From NCBI GenBank assembly GCA_004794655.1, contig SMMW01000634.1:4498501-4562500 (forward strand): a stretch of 64,000 nt of DNA. Direction: 5' to 3'. The DNA is from Marisa cornuarietis. Its lineage: Eukaryota; Mollusca; Gastropoda; Architaenioglossa; Ampullariidae. Shown in pieces: positions 39,827 through 52,154 of this stretch; positions within the stretch are counted from its first letter, which is position 1; each line of letters begins with the position of its first letter. The translations under genes and the position numbers were made by a program. A model generated the notes under the pieces. The model ran no database searches. It had not been told where the DNA came from and saw only the letters and a list, made by a program, of their open reading frames with translations.

Positions 39827-40470
39827 CGCGTGGAAGAATGAAAGAGCGTGAATGACGTCAGTTTGTCTGACTGCGTATGGATGATGAAAAAAGATCTGTG
39901 ACGTGTGTAGAGAATATCTTGGGAAACAATGGAAAGGAGGCTGAAGGAGAATCGTTAGAGGAGTAAAATAAGAGGAGACTAGAGATAGAGAAAAGTTTGA
40001 GAGAAAGAGCTGTTGAAGAAGAAGAATCGTTTGAGAAGGAGAATCGTCAGAGGAGTGAAATAAGAGTAGACTAGACATAATCTTGAGAAAATAACGGAGA
40101 CGGAAGAAGAATGGTTGGAGAGAAAGAAACGTTGGAGAGAAGACTCGTTTGAGGAGAATCGTTGGAGGAAAAAGGAATGAGAAAGGAAACAGTGTGAATA
40201 GTTGTTAGAACGAAGTTAGGCATTCTCTTTTTTATATCTGTGTTATATTTGTTTTTTATTTATTTATTTTCTTTTTCTAGTAAACGTAGGCAGAACTGCA
40301 CAGGCAAGTCTTTTTATTCTTTTGTGCGTAAGAACACGTATTTGTCTGACTCGTGCGTGTGATTGAAAGAGAGAGAGAGAGTGAGAGAGTCAAACGTCAC
40401 GTGGTTGTGACATTTACACTGTTGTTGAAATAGCAAATTTAGATGGTAAAGTTATTAATTATTAAATTCT
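39827..40470 (+). mobile_element. LTR-like element, copy 1
   Basis: It shares with the reverse complement of 57,519-58,140 the blocks gaaagagcgtgaatgacgtc near the start and gaacacgtatttgtc near the end, in the same order and similar spacing. The middle is purine-rich and diverged. No internal coding region is attached, so it may be a solo LTR. Confidence 0.45.
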
Positions 40471-41498
40471 AAGTGTGTATTTCTCTTTATATAGATATCT
40501 CCAGCTCTCTTTCTTCGTTCTCTTGGAATAAAGAAGTACAAAAGGTTTGATTTTGTAATTAATGGCGATTATAGGAACGACAAACACACGATACACAGAC
40601 GACACGTACAGTAAACAACAGAGAAAATAAAGTGGGAATGAAACGGGGAAACAAACCATACATCGGAATCTCCAGATATTACGCAAAAAAAGAAGAAAGG
40701 AGAAGGGGAGATTTACTGAAAAGGCCTGTCTCGGCTCTTTTTCTTCTCACAAGGACGAAGGTTGTGCACAGCGAGGCTGACAAACGAGACAGAGGGCGCA
40801 TTTGAAATTCAGAAAAGCTGAAAAGCATCCATGCACATGGTCGTGAGGCAGAGCGGGAGGCTTATCGGTCTCTTAGGCTGAACTCGTGTTTTCCGAGTGT
40901 GTGGGCATTTGGCAGGATATGCATGATGGTAACGGAAAATGATGTCACTCGTGCAAAAATGGATATGAATCTTTGGGGATCAGACGTCAGAGGATCCAGA
41001 AGGCTTAAGGTATGGAGTGTTTGAAAAGCTAAATAATCGCGCTGAGAAAAAAACTTCTCAGATTTGCACTTGTTTTGCACTCAGCTGTGTCTGCTTCTAT
41101 TTTGATATATAATATATTTAATAAATAATATAAGAGCGTTGTTTACTTCAGGTTAGGTTCATTTTCAGTAGGACGAGGTAAGCGTAGTTATAAACAAAAA
41201 GGATCTATCACACGAGTACTGAATACCTTTTTTTGCTATTTTTTCCTGATCCCCCCATCCATCCACACACTCCACAAATAAAGAGACAACAAAAGTTAGA
41301 AAAAAGAAGAAAATTGAAATAGACAGAACTAGTTTGTAATTCAGGAAAGTTAAAACTTTGTATACCTTCATGGTAGCTGTACTTTATGCTCTCCATCGAT
41401 CAGAACCAAACTGAGTGCGAAGCTTTTTCAACTGATGCGTCTAGTCAGGTCACCATCGGAGGGCCAATTTAACTAGTGATCAGCTAGTACTAGCAAAG

Positions 41499-41499
41499 A

Positions 41500-41563
<64 letters not shown>
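41499..41563. repeat. (ATG)n microsatellite, left of SINE
   Basis: A pure trinucleotide tract directly beside the 3' end of an antisense SINE; it resumes on the other side at 41,752-41,791. Confidence 0.97.
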
Positions 41564-41565
<2 letters not shown>

Positions 41566-41573
41566 GGGGGATG

Positions 41574-41750
41574 GATTTGTGTTTTATGCCGAGCCAGCAA
41601 TTAAAGCTGCATCACGGCAAGGCAGCCAACCCTGTAAACAGATGCCACATGCAGAGAAAGAACAGCGTGCCCAAGACGAGAGCTGAACCCAGGACAGCCG
41701 ACCTTCACTGTATTGGTGACAGGCGCTTACCGTTGCGCCACCGGACCGCC
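41574..41750 (-). mobile_element. tRNA-derived SINE, family A
   Basis: The reverse complement starts ggcggtccggtggcgcaac and ggtaagcgcctgtcacc (tRNA-like A box), followed by gggttcagctctcg (B box). It runs through catgtggcatctgtttacag and ggctgccttgccgtgat and ends tgctggctcggcataaaaca. It is 177 bp, close to the copy at 55,931, and sits between two ATG tracts. Confidence 0.85.
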
Positions 41751-41751
41751 C

Positions 41752-41791
<40 letters not shown>
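41752..41791. repeat. (ATG)n microsatellite, right of SINE
   Basis: The same repeat and strand register as the tract at 41,499-41,563. Confidence 0.95.
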
Positions 41792-42849
41792 CTCTTAAGG
41801 AAAGACAGCGAAAAATCAGTTTGAATATATAGGTGTTTATTCTACGTAGTGTTATTTCTTTTTACAAAATGAGATGTCCATTTATTGTACAGGATAGTGT
41901 GATCTTCGAGTGCACCAAAACTTTGCATTAATTTTTTTGACTTTTTTGATGTGACAATGTAAATTTAAAGGGCAAGCCCAATCAAGACACAAGCAGGACG
42001 CGGACCCTTTGAATAATTTTCTTATTATCGTACTTATCGTCTAGAGAATCATTACAAAGGCAATGCATGGAGCCAGTCACTTGCGTCGTTGTGTGTCGTT
42101 ATAGACAATCACACGCTGTTGTCGCCTCCTTCATGCTGTTAATGAAGCCCTGCCAATCTCAGGATTGTGCGAGATACGATGTATAGTTAGAATGAAAAAA
42201 GAAAAAATAAAACAAGTAGAGGCACAAATTCGGAAGAGACTGCAATAACTTGGGTTATAACTGACATACAATGTCAATACACAGATTGTATAACACGCTC
42301 TCTGAAAACATTGTTATACTAGCGAAGAAAGAAACAGAATATGCTGGGTATCAGAAGGTTCTTCTATCCTCATCACTGTGTCGCATACTAAGGTACTAAG
42401 CGCAGTATTTGTCCATGTCGTTATTTACAAAGCAAGTATAAGTTTCACTCAGGTTTGTAATAGATTCTCTACATCGTTTTTGTGTTCGTAGAAGAAAGAA
42501 ATCTAGTCTAATCAAAAATAATTTGTCTCCCTTCATCTTACAGGAAAGTTTTCTGAATAAATAATCTTCACCTCAGCAGAAACAAGGATTTGAACTCTAC
42601 CAGATATACTGTAGAATTTTGCAGCATTTAGACCTTAGATACCATAGAGGCCTCTGTGTCTACTTTGGTCTGTAGCTACAACCTCCAGATGCCACAGGGA
42701 TAAAAAAAAAAACCAGCGATCAACAGGCGATGCTACCGCCATGTTCAGTAGCAGACGAGTTGCTTCCCTTGTATGTTGCGCTTCCCTTCATCAAATTTGC
42801 TGAGTTGAAGATTGGGCTCCACAGTTTCCTCTGCATGTACCCTTTTCAG

Positions 42850-43200
42850 TCCAGTGCTTCGACAGTTTTTTTCTCCCGATACTGCTCATAGTCATCACAA
42901 CTTTTACCTTACTTCTCATATCCATTACAGTTTTGCCCCATCAGTTCTCATCATGATTACAGTGCGGTGTTCCAACAGTTCACCCCGGGACATCACGCAC
43001 CCACTACACTAAAGGGCTTCCACATTTATTATGCAGTTTGCTCCGTCACTTCTTACACCCATGAGTGCAGAGCCCCGATATTTCTCATACCTATTACAGT
43101 TTATCCCTTCACTTTTCATACCTCTCACAGTTCATCTCCACCGCTTCTCATTTCCATTTGTAATTGCCCGACATTCCTTGTACCCGTTACCCTCTAATGT
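42850..43200. repeat. Degenerate C/T-rich tandem repeat
   Basis: Recurring phrases such as ttctcatatccattacag, tttctcatacctattacag and ttttcatacctctcacag are spaced roughly 35-40 bases apart. The units are old and diverged and the borders uncertain. Confidence 0.45.
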
Positions 43201-45129
43201 GACCTAGGTGGTGTCTAGACCAAGGCCGCTCATGCGGTTACATATCAGCAACTGTGGGTAAAGTCTGCGCCCCGGAGGCCATCCCGTTATCTGACATTAT
43301 GAATCTCTCCTGACAGTTTCAGATACCACGCTAGGCAAAGCTCGTCTGACTAAATGGAACTTGTTATCCACCACCCCGTTGAAGGAACTGCTGCAAATAT
43401 TGGTAACTGTTTTTCGAAAGAAATTCTATTTCTCACCTGTTTCTCTCTTTAGGCTCCATTTTTAGGATGGACGTCGATGTCATAAAAAACAAAGTTACAA
43501 ATTCGTTCCACCTCAAAATATTTGAGTAAAGACAGAGTAAAGTGTGTGAAAAGAAAGAATTAAAGAAGAAACAAACAAAAAAAAGAAAACAAATGATATA
43601 TATGCAGATTTTTTGCTGTGTTAAAATATTTCATCTGCCGTTTTGCCTTCAAGGTAACCACAATCTCTGCTCACGTACAAACAAGCATGCTTCAACTTTT
43701 TCGGATGGGAAGGTAGGCGGGGGGAAAGATAAGGAGGGGGATCAGTTACAGCTCCCTCTTATACGGCCTCCGAAGCCAGAATCTACATGTGGCAATATGA
43801 CAAACCAGGTGCATAGTTTTTAACCAGTCTGCTATCTTGCCCAAGCATCGTGCGGTCTTCCCTGTCTAAATACACTCAGTACTGCCCCTCTTCTCTTGAA
43901 GACTTTTCATCTCGGACCATTAGGCGTACCCTGAAGGTAGCTCCTACACAAAGCATGGATCTAAAAAACACCACGTAATACTGTGGCTTACACACAAATT
44001 CTATTATTTTAAGACTTCTTCTCCTCAGTCTGAGGGGGCGAGGAGCTAACATGTCAAAAAGCTGCTTTCTTTTGATATCATAAGAAGTGGTTGTGTTATG
44101 AATCGAGGATTTCAACTTTTCCAAAGGTTACTAGCATGTAATTTTTTCCCTACAACTGGAATAAGCTTCAGGCAATTCACTGTTTCCCAAAATAAAATGT
44201 GGGATAATAAAACCTCTTTTTTTCAATGACGAGTAGCACACATCTCCATGTTTTAGTCAGGTGAAATGTATTTGACTATTTCCACCTTAAATTTCAAAAC
44301 AGAGAAAGGTAATCGCCTAAGCTGCTGGTCTTTGAAGAGTTGAGTGTGTTTTATGTTTTATACTTTTGAAATGGCTTTTACTATTCTGTTTTTAAGTACC
44401 AGACTGTTTATTTCTCTTTCTGGTTCACAAAGTGACTAAAGACAAAATAGAGCATAAGAATATCTGGTACTGATTGTGAAATTTAGGAAAAACTCACACA
44501 TAGGTACACGCTATATATATATATATATCTTAGCGCAGGATTTAACGAGTTTGAACATGCCTACACAAATTCCACAATGTAAAAACGTACCCTGCTATGT
44601 TTGTTGCTCGCATTCCAATATTTACTCTTTATATCGAACTTTCCTACCTTGCGAGCGATAAAGAGTCTACTAGTTCAAAGAGTTTAGTGTTAGACATCAC
44701 ACTTTCTCAGGGTTAGTTTTTTGTGGGAGTGGTATGTAGATTCTTTCCATTTCCTGCATTTCCTACTCCAACCCTGTTCAGGGTCAGGTACTCTTTCAAC
44801 AGCTGGGATAACTTAGGGATGCATGCCGTGCCACTCAAATATTAAACCAAATAGTTTGCGCACTTGAAAGCTCAGACGAATGCAGCCTTACTCTGATATT
44901 CCCTTCACCTGAGTTCCACCATAGTCTTCGTAATGTCGGTATATTCATGTTCACTATTCATGGCATATTTTTAAAAGTCTCTTCCCGTGCATTGCAGCTG
45001 TCGTAGCTTTGTTGGTGTATAGAAAAGGTTTATAAATGCACAGTTTGGAGAATAGTGTCATATCCTGCTCACCTCAGATGTTCTCGAGACGAAAGCATAC
45101 TGAAATAAGATGTAGAGCAGCATCAAGCC

Positions 45130-45298
45130 GCCAAACAACTTTATAGCAAAACCAAAGCCAAACAATTTTGTAGCAAAACCAAAGCCAAACAATTTTGCAA
45201 TCAAAACCAAAGCCAAACAATTTTGCAGCAAAACCAAAGCCAAACAATTTTACAGCAAAACCAAAGCCAAACAATTTTGTAGCAAAACCAAAGCCAAT
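45130..45298. repeat. 27-bp minisatellite, about 6 copies
   Basis: Units agcaaaaccaaagccaaaca plus attttgt repeat head to tail; one unit is a base longer. Overlapping minus-strand frames (KLFGFGFA repeats) come from the 27-bp period and are not taken as coding, because the frame breaks at the odd unit. Confidence 0.92.
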
Positions 45299-47422
45299 CA
45301 AATGCACTGCAAAACAATCTCCCACAGTGAGAGTTAGCGATTAATGACAGTTTTATTGTTCCCAACGCCCTCTTTACCGTCCAGAAAGCGACTTCCTGGG
45401 TCTCTATCGCAAATTCTGGTAGAGGGAGAATCGCAGACCATCTTGTCACCAGACGTGCAGATCTGACATGAGATGGTTCATGCGATAAACAGACTCAAGA
45501 GAGCTGACCCCGAGGTCAGTTTTCCTGCGCATCTGTGGACATCGCCTTCTAAGCACTATTTTAAACGGCCTAACTGTCAAACTATTGCAGAAGATGGCGC
45601 CAGCGACGCTAAAGTAGTGGCGCCACCTTGATGAGAAAGGCTTCGTAAGTCAATTCACCTTCATTTTTAACAGCCAGCATCCGTCTGCCTTGCTCACCAT
45701 GATGTTTATTGTGCGCTTCTTTTATTGCTAAATAATCTTTTATGTTTTTGTTTTTGTTTTGTTTTGTGTGTGTGGTTTTTTTGTTGTTGTTGTTTTTTGT
45801 TTTTTTTTTGCGGTTGGAACCGTTGGCCCACTTCTTATTCTTTCTCTCAACGCAATTATTTTACTTGTTCTTTTGACAATAGAATTTCTTCTCTCGTGCA
45901 TTGGATCCTTGTATTTGCTATTTGAAATACAATTGATCCTGTTTGCTTTGTTAATGCTTTCTCTATTGGCCATGTCAGTTTGCTTGCATGCTATCCTATT
46001 ACCGATCTGTACGAGAAGCTACTAGCAGCTAAGGTTTGGATTATTCATTCTTAGAACATCTTTGTAGTCTAGAAACTTCTTGAGTCCAAGGGGCACAGCC
46101 TTGGAGGGATCAGTTTTAAGACAACTATCGACTGGAGCTCAAGCAAACAAGAGAGCAGGGAGATTATTATGTAAAGCCGTACATGTTCGCAAAGCTGTTG
46201 GACGAGGTGTTGATGTAGTCGTGTGGCCTGCTGTTGACCCTCCTGGGATGATGAAGAAAAGTGGATCGCGCAGGTCAACGATTACATCCTGTCTGGTACT
46301 GACATTCGCCAGTCTCCCGACGACTCATGGGTCGTTGATGTAGCTGACTGGAATCGGTTCCTCGAATGTTGGAGGCTTATTCAGTGGTCGTAGAGTCGTG
46401 TCTCAGCGAGGCAACATGCATAATTTGGCGACGAACCCTTAAACCTTTGCTGCATACAAAGCATTGCTTTTACTTTTTTACCAGAAGTGTTTGTGATTTT
46501 CTGAAATTTGTCCTTTGTCTTTGAGAAAAGAATAAACATAAGATGGTTTGGGTTACTTTAGTATCTTTTCATCCACCTTATGCTCGTTTCCCTCAGTTAT
46601 CATTCACAAAAATCTGGTTTCTTTTTTTCGTATTCTCATAGTGTGATGTTAAAAACCTTGAGCAAGATGCATAACGAATCCATACTTAAACATTCCAATT
46701 AAATATGTTAATTTTATTTATTTATTTAAAATTAATTGTTTTTCTAACGACTTTGCTCTAACTGGCCAATCAGCAGTAGTATGGTGATTTGCACCTGACC
46801 TTTAAAGAAGGCAGAAGACTATAAAAGTTTAAAGTATTTTTCGGCCTAACCGTGAATTATTACAAAATGTCTTTTTTAGCAACACAATTATTTCAGTTCC
46901 GAAAACACAAAAAGAAAGAATATGCATCTCCGCCCGAAGGTCAGTTTTTTTTAGTGTCTGAGGCCCGTGGAGTAAATTGAATTTTTTTGTTCCTCCAGTA
47001 AACTGCTATTCAATTTGACTCAAATCCACCAGAGCAACTGAAATTCAAAAATGTGTTTATCTCTCTTGTCATCTATCTGTCAGTCTTTCCCCCAGACTTC
47101 TTGTATGTGCGTGATGCATTTTCATGTGTGCAAGTCTCTCTCTCTCTGTGTGCGTGCGTGTGTGTGTGTGTGTGTGTGCGTGCGTACGTGTGCGCACACG
47201 CTCTAAAATTTATGTAGTGCGTGTGACATGCAACAGAGGGTCGTGAGTGAAGGAAAGAAAATGTAGAATGGAAGGAAGAGAGAGATCGAGGAATGTAATA
47301 AACAAAAAAAACAAAAACAAAAATAGATACAAAAAATATAAGCAAGTAGTAACAATTATAAATAGAATAGAGAAAGACATATTTTGGGATTCGATAAAAC
47401 ATAGTCATTAGCTGAATTAATC

Positions 47423-47457
<35 letters not shown>

Positions 47458-47520
47458 AACGTACAAGGGGTGACAACAAGGAAGACCTGACGTCCTCTAG
47501 AGACAAAGAAAGGGCTTAAG
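45299..47520. other. Intergenic sequence
   Basis: A T/G-rich tract near 45.74-45.81 kb and a TC/GT tract near 47.14-47.20 kb. The frame at 46,080-46,343 has mixed composition but no family I recognise. Confidence 0.45.
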
Positions 47521-47789
47521 GTAAAAGGTAAAGGTCATCCCATAACCTTTTCAGGTCGTTGGGGAGTGAGGTGTTAGAGACCCCACTTCTCTCGGAGCCA
47601 GCTTTTACATGAGGGTGGTGCCAATCTCCTCTCCCTCGCTGCCTTACCTTCCCCAACCCTCTATGGAGTCAGGTACCCATTTCCGTCAGCTGGGTCGACT
47701 GGGGGAAGTATGGTGCGCTTATCGGGAATTGAACCAGCGGGCTCTCGGTTCGGACGCCAGCGCTCTAACCACTCGGCCATCCGCTTCCC
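47521..47789 (-). mobile_element. tRNA-derived SINE, family B
   Basis: The reverse complement opens gggaagcggatggccgagtg, then gttagagcgctggcg and ctggttcaattcccg (tRNA Leu/Ser-like A and B boxes). The body reads cttcccccagtcgacccagc, gggtacctgactcc and ggggaaggtaaggcagc, ending gatgacctttacctttta. The head is better preserved than in the 19,985 copy. Confidence 0.85.
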
Positions 47790-48699
47790 TTTAAGTTCCT
47801 GAAACAGAAAGGGCATACGGAAGAGCATGGACAAAGAGCATATCCGAAATAACATATTTCAGTTGAAAAATCGACCTGACCTTATGCGAACTAGATATAT
47901 GTGAGATGACACCGGCAGGATATACTTTACACTCTGTTGGAATCATCCCGAATCATTCAGAGGAGGTCCGGCTGTGTTGTAGAGACACTTTGCCTGACTT
48001 GGTTAATGTTACCAATGGTGGTCCTATCTTCTTCTAAAGACTGAAAATTATGCTTCCGTGCCAGTGGGCAGTGTCTCACGGTCCTTAGCTTGTCCAGTCT
48101 GCCACCAACCAGGAAAAAAACACTTAGCTACTGAATGTTTCTAAATTAGATCGCTGGCCTACTTCAACAACATATTGCTTGTAATAGTTGTTTGTTGAAT
48201 CTGACTTGGGTGACCACAAACTGACCTTTGAGAGTCTGTGCTCCCTCAGTCTAGGGTCATAGAGCAGTGTCCAACCATTCCTACTTATCTTTTAAACAGA
48301 ATTTTGATAAACCGCATCCGTTTGTCAAGACTGTCGCCTTGGGTTTACGGTGCGAGACAATTGTTGCTGTTTGGGGAGAGACCTCTTCAGTACAATAGGG
48401 GCGAGTCATTAATCTGCCATGTCTGCTGCAAGCTAGTAGGTGCTACAATATAAAAAAAACTGGCAAACATTATTGGTGTCTGTGGAGCCAGCTTTTCCCT
48501 GGATGACTCCTAAAGTCAAAGCTGCTAACAATTAGGGTCGTCATGCTGAACGAATGTGGTGGCTAACTGGACTTTCTGTCCACCGTCGGTATTTGCGGCG
48601 GTGTCAGAATCAAATAATTCACAGGTTAGTGTAGCCAAACATCAATATGTGTACTATTATGTGCACTATTCCAGTTTAGTGCCTGGATAATTGTTGGTG

Positions 48700-49920
48700 A
48701 TGCCTGCAGCAGGCTGCCAAGTTGACTGCCTTCTGCTGGAATTGCGCAGCTATTCTGCAATTTTCTTTCAGGCAAGGTCGAAAAAAAAATCGGACAAGAT
48801 CTTGATGTTTTTGCTCAGCCTACAACTATTATAATGGCAGCTGACAGACTTGCTGATATCCCCCATTAGATTCTTTCAAAACCGTTTCTGCTGAGTACAT
48901 TAGGTTCATAGTGCTGAAAATGCCCCCAGAATCTTGTGAACTCTATCTTGTCCCCCCCTCACCTTGCCTTTTCCTCCGGCGTCTAGACGAGCTTCTATTA
49001 ACAATTACAGCTATTAAAGAATATATTTAAAAAAGGTTAAAAAAATCTATTTTAAATAGTTCTTTTCGACCGGAATTGTTCCTTTGTGTTTCAAACACGC
49101 CAACTTGAATTCTGACGATTTGAAAATAAAGAAGAACAGACTTTGTCTAATCTTCCATTTCTCTAGAAAGTACTTCAACGTTTTGCCCTGCGGCTACTCG
49201 AGGGTCAAACGAAGGCTAATGATCTTCTCGAGCTTTACCAGTCAGTCTATCTTATGTCGTACAGCTCAGAGACATCTTTAGTTGCAGTGAGGAACAATCT
49301 CTTGAATAATCTGGTGATGTCTCTTTACTCTCCTTCAGCAGCATTCACTACCACCGAGTTTGTGATTTCATGCAAACTCCTTTCATTAACGTTTGTGGTT
49401 CGGGGTACTGCGCTCGGCTGGTTCGTACTATACATCACTAAATGTACAATCGGTAGCTGTTGGAAATGTTATGTATACTCTTGCTCTTTCTACAGTGTTG
49501 CTAAGGTCTTCGTCATAGGTCTGTATATGTACCGGAAGCTGTTAGACTCTATCTTTCAGTCTTGTTGTCATCGTTATTATCGCTGTGCGGATAATCTCAG
49601 TTGTACGGTTCTGCTTGTCCGTCCAGTGTACTTTGCCTTGTTTAGGGCTATAAATGATGTTGAATGAGGGCAGAATGGATGCTACATGAAAACATGAAAC
49701 TGAATTATGATAAAATTGAGGTCATGCTTATTGGTACAGAACATAAGCTGCAGCATGTGTACATGTCATCAGCTAATCTTCAAATCATCTGACTACGTTT
49801 TCTGATTCTTGTGTAACCTCGGTACTATGATGACCAACTGGCTATGGCCGTATCCTTCAACCAGCTTTGTAAACTTTTTCCACTTCCAGATTTTTTTTTA
49901 CTAATGCCTGCTGTCATATC
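48700..49920 (+). pseudogene. Degraded LINE reverse transcriptase (L2/CR1-like)
   Basis: Pieces in order: near 48,915 MPPESCELYLVPPSPCLFL and DELLLTITAI; at 49,090 HANLNSDDLK then LIFHFSRKYF; at 49,257 ETSLVAVRNNLLNNLVMSLY, SAAFTTTEF and GTALGWF; near 49,690 NMKLNYDKIEVMLIGTE. Each aligns in the right order with L2/CR1 motifs (SCDLDPIPT, KKPNLDSDDLKNYRPVSNLPFLSK, LLxLLDLSAAFDTIDH, GTALSWF, LKLNxDKTExLLIGT). There are many frameshifts and the active-site region is lost. Confidence 0.8.
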
Positions 49921-49924
49921 GATG

Positions 49925-50560
49925 TCCTCTGTAAAGCTAGGTTGCAAATCGGCCTTCATCTGATAGAAATGGAAGCGTAATGGTTGTGGAGAGTTTCACG
50001 CATACTGTCCTTCAAGAAGACTTTGAAGAGTGCGGGTGATAAAGGACATTCTTGAGGTCCGCCTTGACATAGTGGTTATCAACCTGTACTGCAATCGTTG
50101 AACTATTATTATGCGCTTAAATTACTTGGACAACACCGTCAAAGTTTGATTTTTAGTATAACATACCATAGCCCCTGGTGATATACCGCCAAAAACCTTT
50201 TGAAGGTCTAAGAAATTATTATAGAAATCCCGTTTATGTTGAAAATGCTTCTCTATAAAAGGTCTGCTCAACTGTCCTGCTACCGGGTCTGAAGTCTGCT
50301 AGTAGTTTCTTAGCTGGTGTGCTGATACGGTTCTGTATTACTTTCAGCATTAATTTGTTTGACTGGCTTATAACTCTTATAATTCTGTAGTTAAAGCAGT
50401 GTTTTCTGTTTCCTTTTCTGGAAGGGTATGACTAATGTATATTCTTTGGGTCATTCTTTGGTTCCCATACTCTTTGGCAACAAGTCATGAGGTGCTTAGT
50501 TGTTTCTTCTCCCCCCTGCTTGTGAAACACACTGCCTACCACTCTTTCGACCTCTTCATC
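49925..50560 (-). pseudogene. Degraded RTE-like LINE reverse transcriptase
   Basis: On the minus strand: RKGNRKHCFNYRIIRVISQS, NKLMLKVIQNRIS, then DFRPGSRTVEQTF and a damaged D-x-KKAFD block, then near 50,040 ECPLSPALFKVFL and METLHNH-type sequence. This is the RTE order (PKKGNxxxCxNYRTIxLISHxSK, QAGFRxGRSTxEQIF, KAFD, GCPLSPTLFN). It abuts the plus-strand L2-like remnant, so two different LINEs lie tail to tail. Confidence 0.78.
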
Positions 50561-50770
50561 AGTGTAAACCATCACGAGTGAGTTCTCAGGACGACACCTT
50601 TCTGTTAGAATCTAAACATTCTACTTTTCTGCCTTTGGCAAGCATTCTCTTTCAGTATTTGAACCGAAAGCTTTAAATTCTTTGCCAAAGCATACAAATA
50701 CGAAACGTTGAAAAATACCCTAAACACCTTCTGTCCAACCGTCCGATTGACTCCATAGCGTGTGCTTTAA

Positions 50771-50776
<6 letters not shown>

Positions 50777-50836
<60 letters not shown>
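50777..50836. repeat. (TG)n microsatellite
   Basis: About 30 TG units. Confidence 0.98.
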
Positions 50837-50837
<1 letters not shown>

Positions 50838-51497
50838 CTAATTGGCGCACAAGTCATCCCACCGTGCTCACCTTGCCTACTTACAAAGACGGCTTTTTAA
50901 CAATTATTCACAACACTGCAGGCTTGTAATACAGAGACAAAATCCACTGTGCTGGTATGTAAACAAGGAATTTAGTTGGGTGTACGATTAAGTGACCCCC
51001 TGAAGACGCCAGCGACACTTGATAGTGCTAATAAAACAAGAGTCGAGTGAAGAGGGGGTCATTTCTTCAAGACATTGATAAAGTTAAAGCATCGTTAGCC
51101 GAATCCTATCCCCGAAACTGCCGGCAAAATAAATAAAATCAACAAATGTCTTTCATGCTTTATGGACATGTCAAAGTGGCTTTTGTGCTCGAAAAGGAAG
51201 CTATAAAATGAAAGAATCTGATTAGAGAGTAACAAGATGATAAAAATGAATATACGATACCTTTATTACGATCGTAGCTTTTATAATTATATCTATAATT
51301 ACAAACCAGGTTTTGTGTGGGACTGGCTGGATTCCAAAGAACAGACGAACGAAGAGAGATGTAGTTTAAATTTTAAGATCGATAACTATCCTTCATCCCA
51401 AAGAAGATGGACAGCTGCCCTGGGATATGGCGCTATAAAATGTTTTTCCAGTCTTAACAGTGACTGCCGAAGTATAATATTACATTTATTCTTGCAG

Positions 51498-51553
51498 TGT
51501 TCAGTTTGGATTTCAACGACTTGGCATCAAAGACAGGTCCAGTATGTCAGCAG
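51498..51553 (+). CDS. Candidate short exon, possibly 5' of the second receptor
   Basis: The acceptor ttattcttgcag is followed by an open 56-nt stretch reading FSLDFNDLASKTGPVCQQ and a donor ggtaaac. It would enter in phase 1 and leave in phase 0, as needed to join the exon at 60,787. The peptide is not a recognisable domain and no signal-peptide exon is seen upstream, so this is weak. Confidence 0.25.
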
Positions 51554-52096
51554 GTAAACACATCGACCAGTCTAGGAATTATTCCAAGTGGACTCTCGGG
51601 GGGGGGGGGAAATGTTTCGAGGCATTATTCCGCGTGTGCTGTCTGGGGAAATGTTTCCAGGACATTTTTAGATTCGTTAAAGGAAAGCAAACATACCAGA
51701 CCAGGAGTAATAGTTAAGAAGATTTATTTTACAACGATAGTAATAACTATATGAGTATATTCTGTAAAAAAAATCTGCTCCGGGAAGAGTACTTGTGCGA
51801 GGTACGAAAGTACAGCTCGGTATAAGATTTCTTCCTCGGTGACTGTTTTATTTAGAGAAGGCAGCACCAGCTTTTCAAAATTATTCGTTGTTGCTGATCA
51901 CAGTATTACTTGGACATAGCAGTTGGAATTTTTTTGCAGCTTAGTCAGGGATAAAAGAGACGAGACACTTGCTCATTATCTCGTGTAAGAGAAGTCAATA
52001 GTTATCAGAAACACCATCAAGTATAAGTCATTAATTCTTGTTATACACACATGAGCTCACAGATAAACGCAATCACGGGCACACAATCACCCATCC

Positions 52097-52097
<1 letters not shown>

Positions 52098-52152
<55 letters not shown>
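52098..52152. repeat. (CA)n microsatellite
   Basis: About 27 CA units. Confidence 0.98.

Positions 52153-52154
<2 letters not shown>

Larger units (their letters stand above)
40471..45129. other. Intergenic sequence
   Basis: It holds a family A SINE inside an ATG microsatellite (41.5-41.8 kb) and a degenerate C/T-rich tandem region (42.85-43.20 kb). A lone splice-site-bounded open stretch at 43,323-43,402 has no recognisable product. Confidence 0.5.

Noticed and set aside
43323..43402. 80-nt open stretch between an acceptor (gacagtttcag) and a donor (ggtaact)
   Set aside because: The peptide matches no family I know and fits no neighbouring exon; chance is likely in 64 kb.
45074..45449. Repetitive FGFG protein on the minus strand
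   Set aside because: It derives from the 27-bp minisatellite; one odd-length unit breaks the reading frame and no start or splice context supports it.
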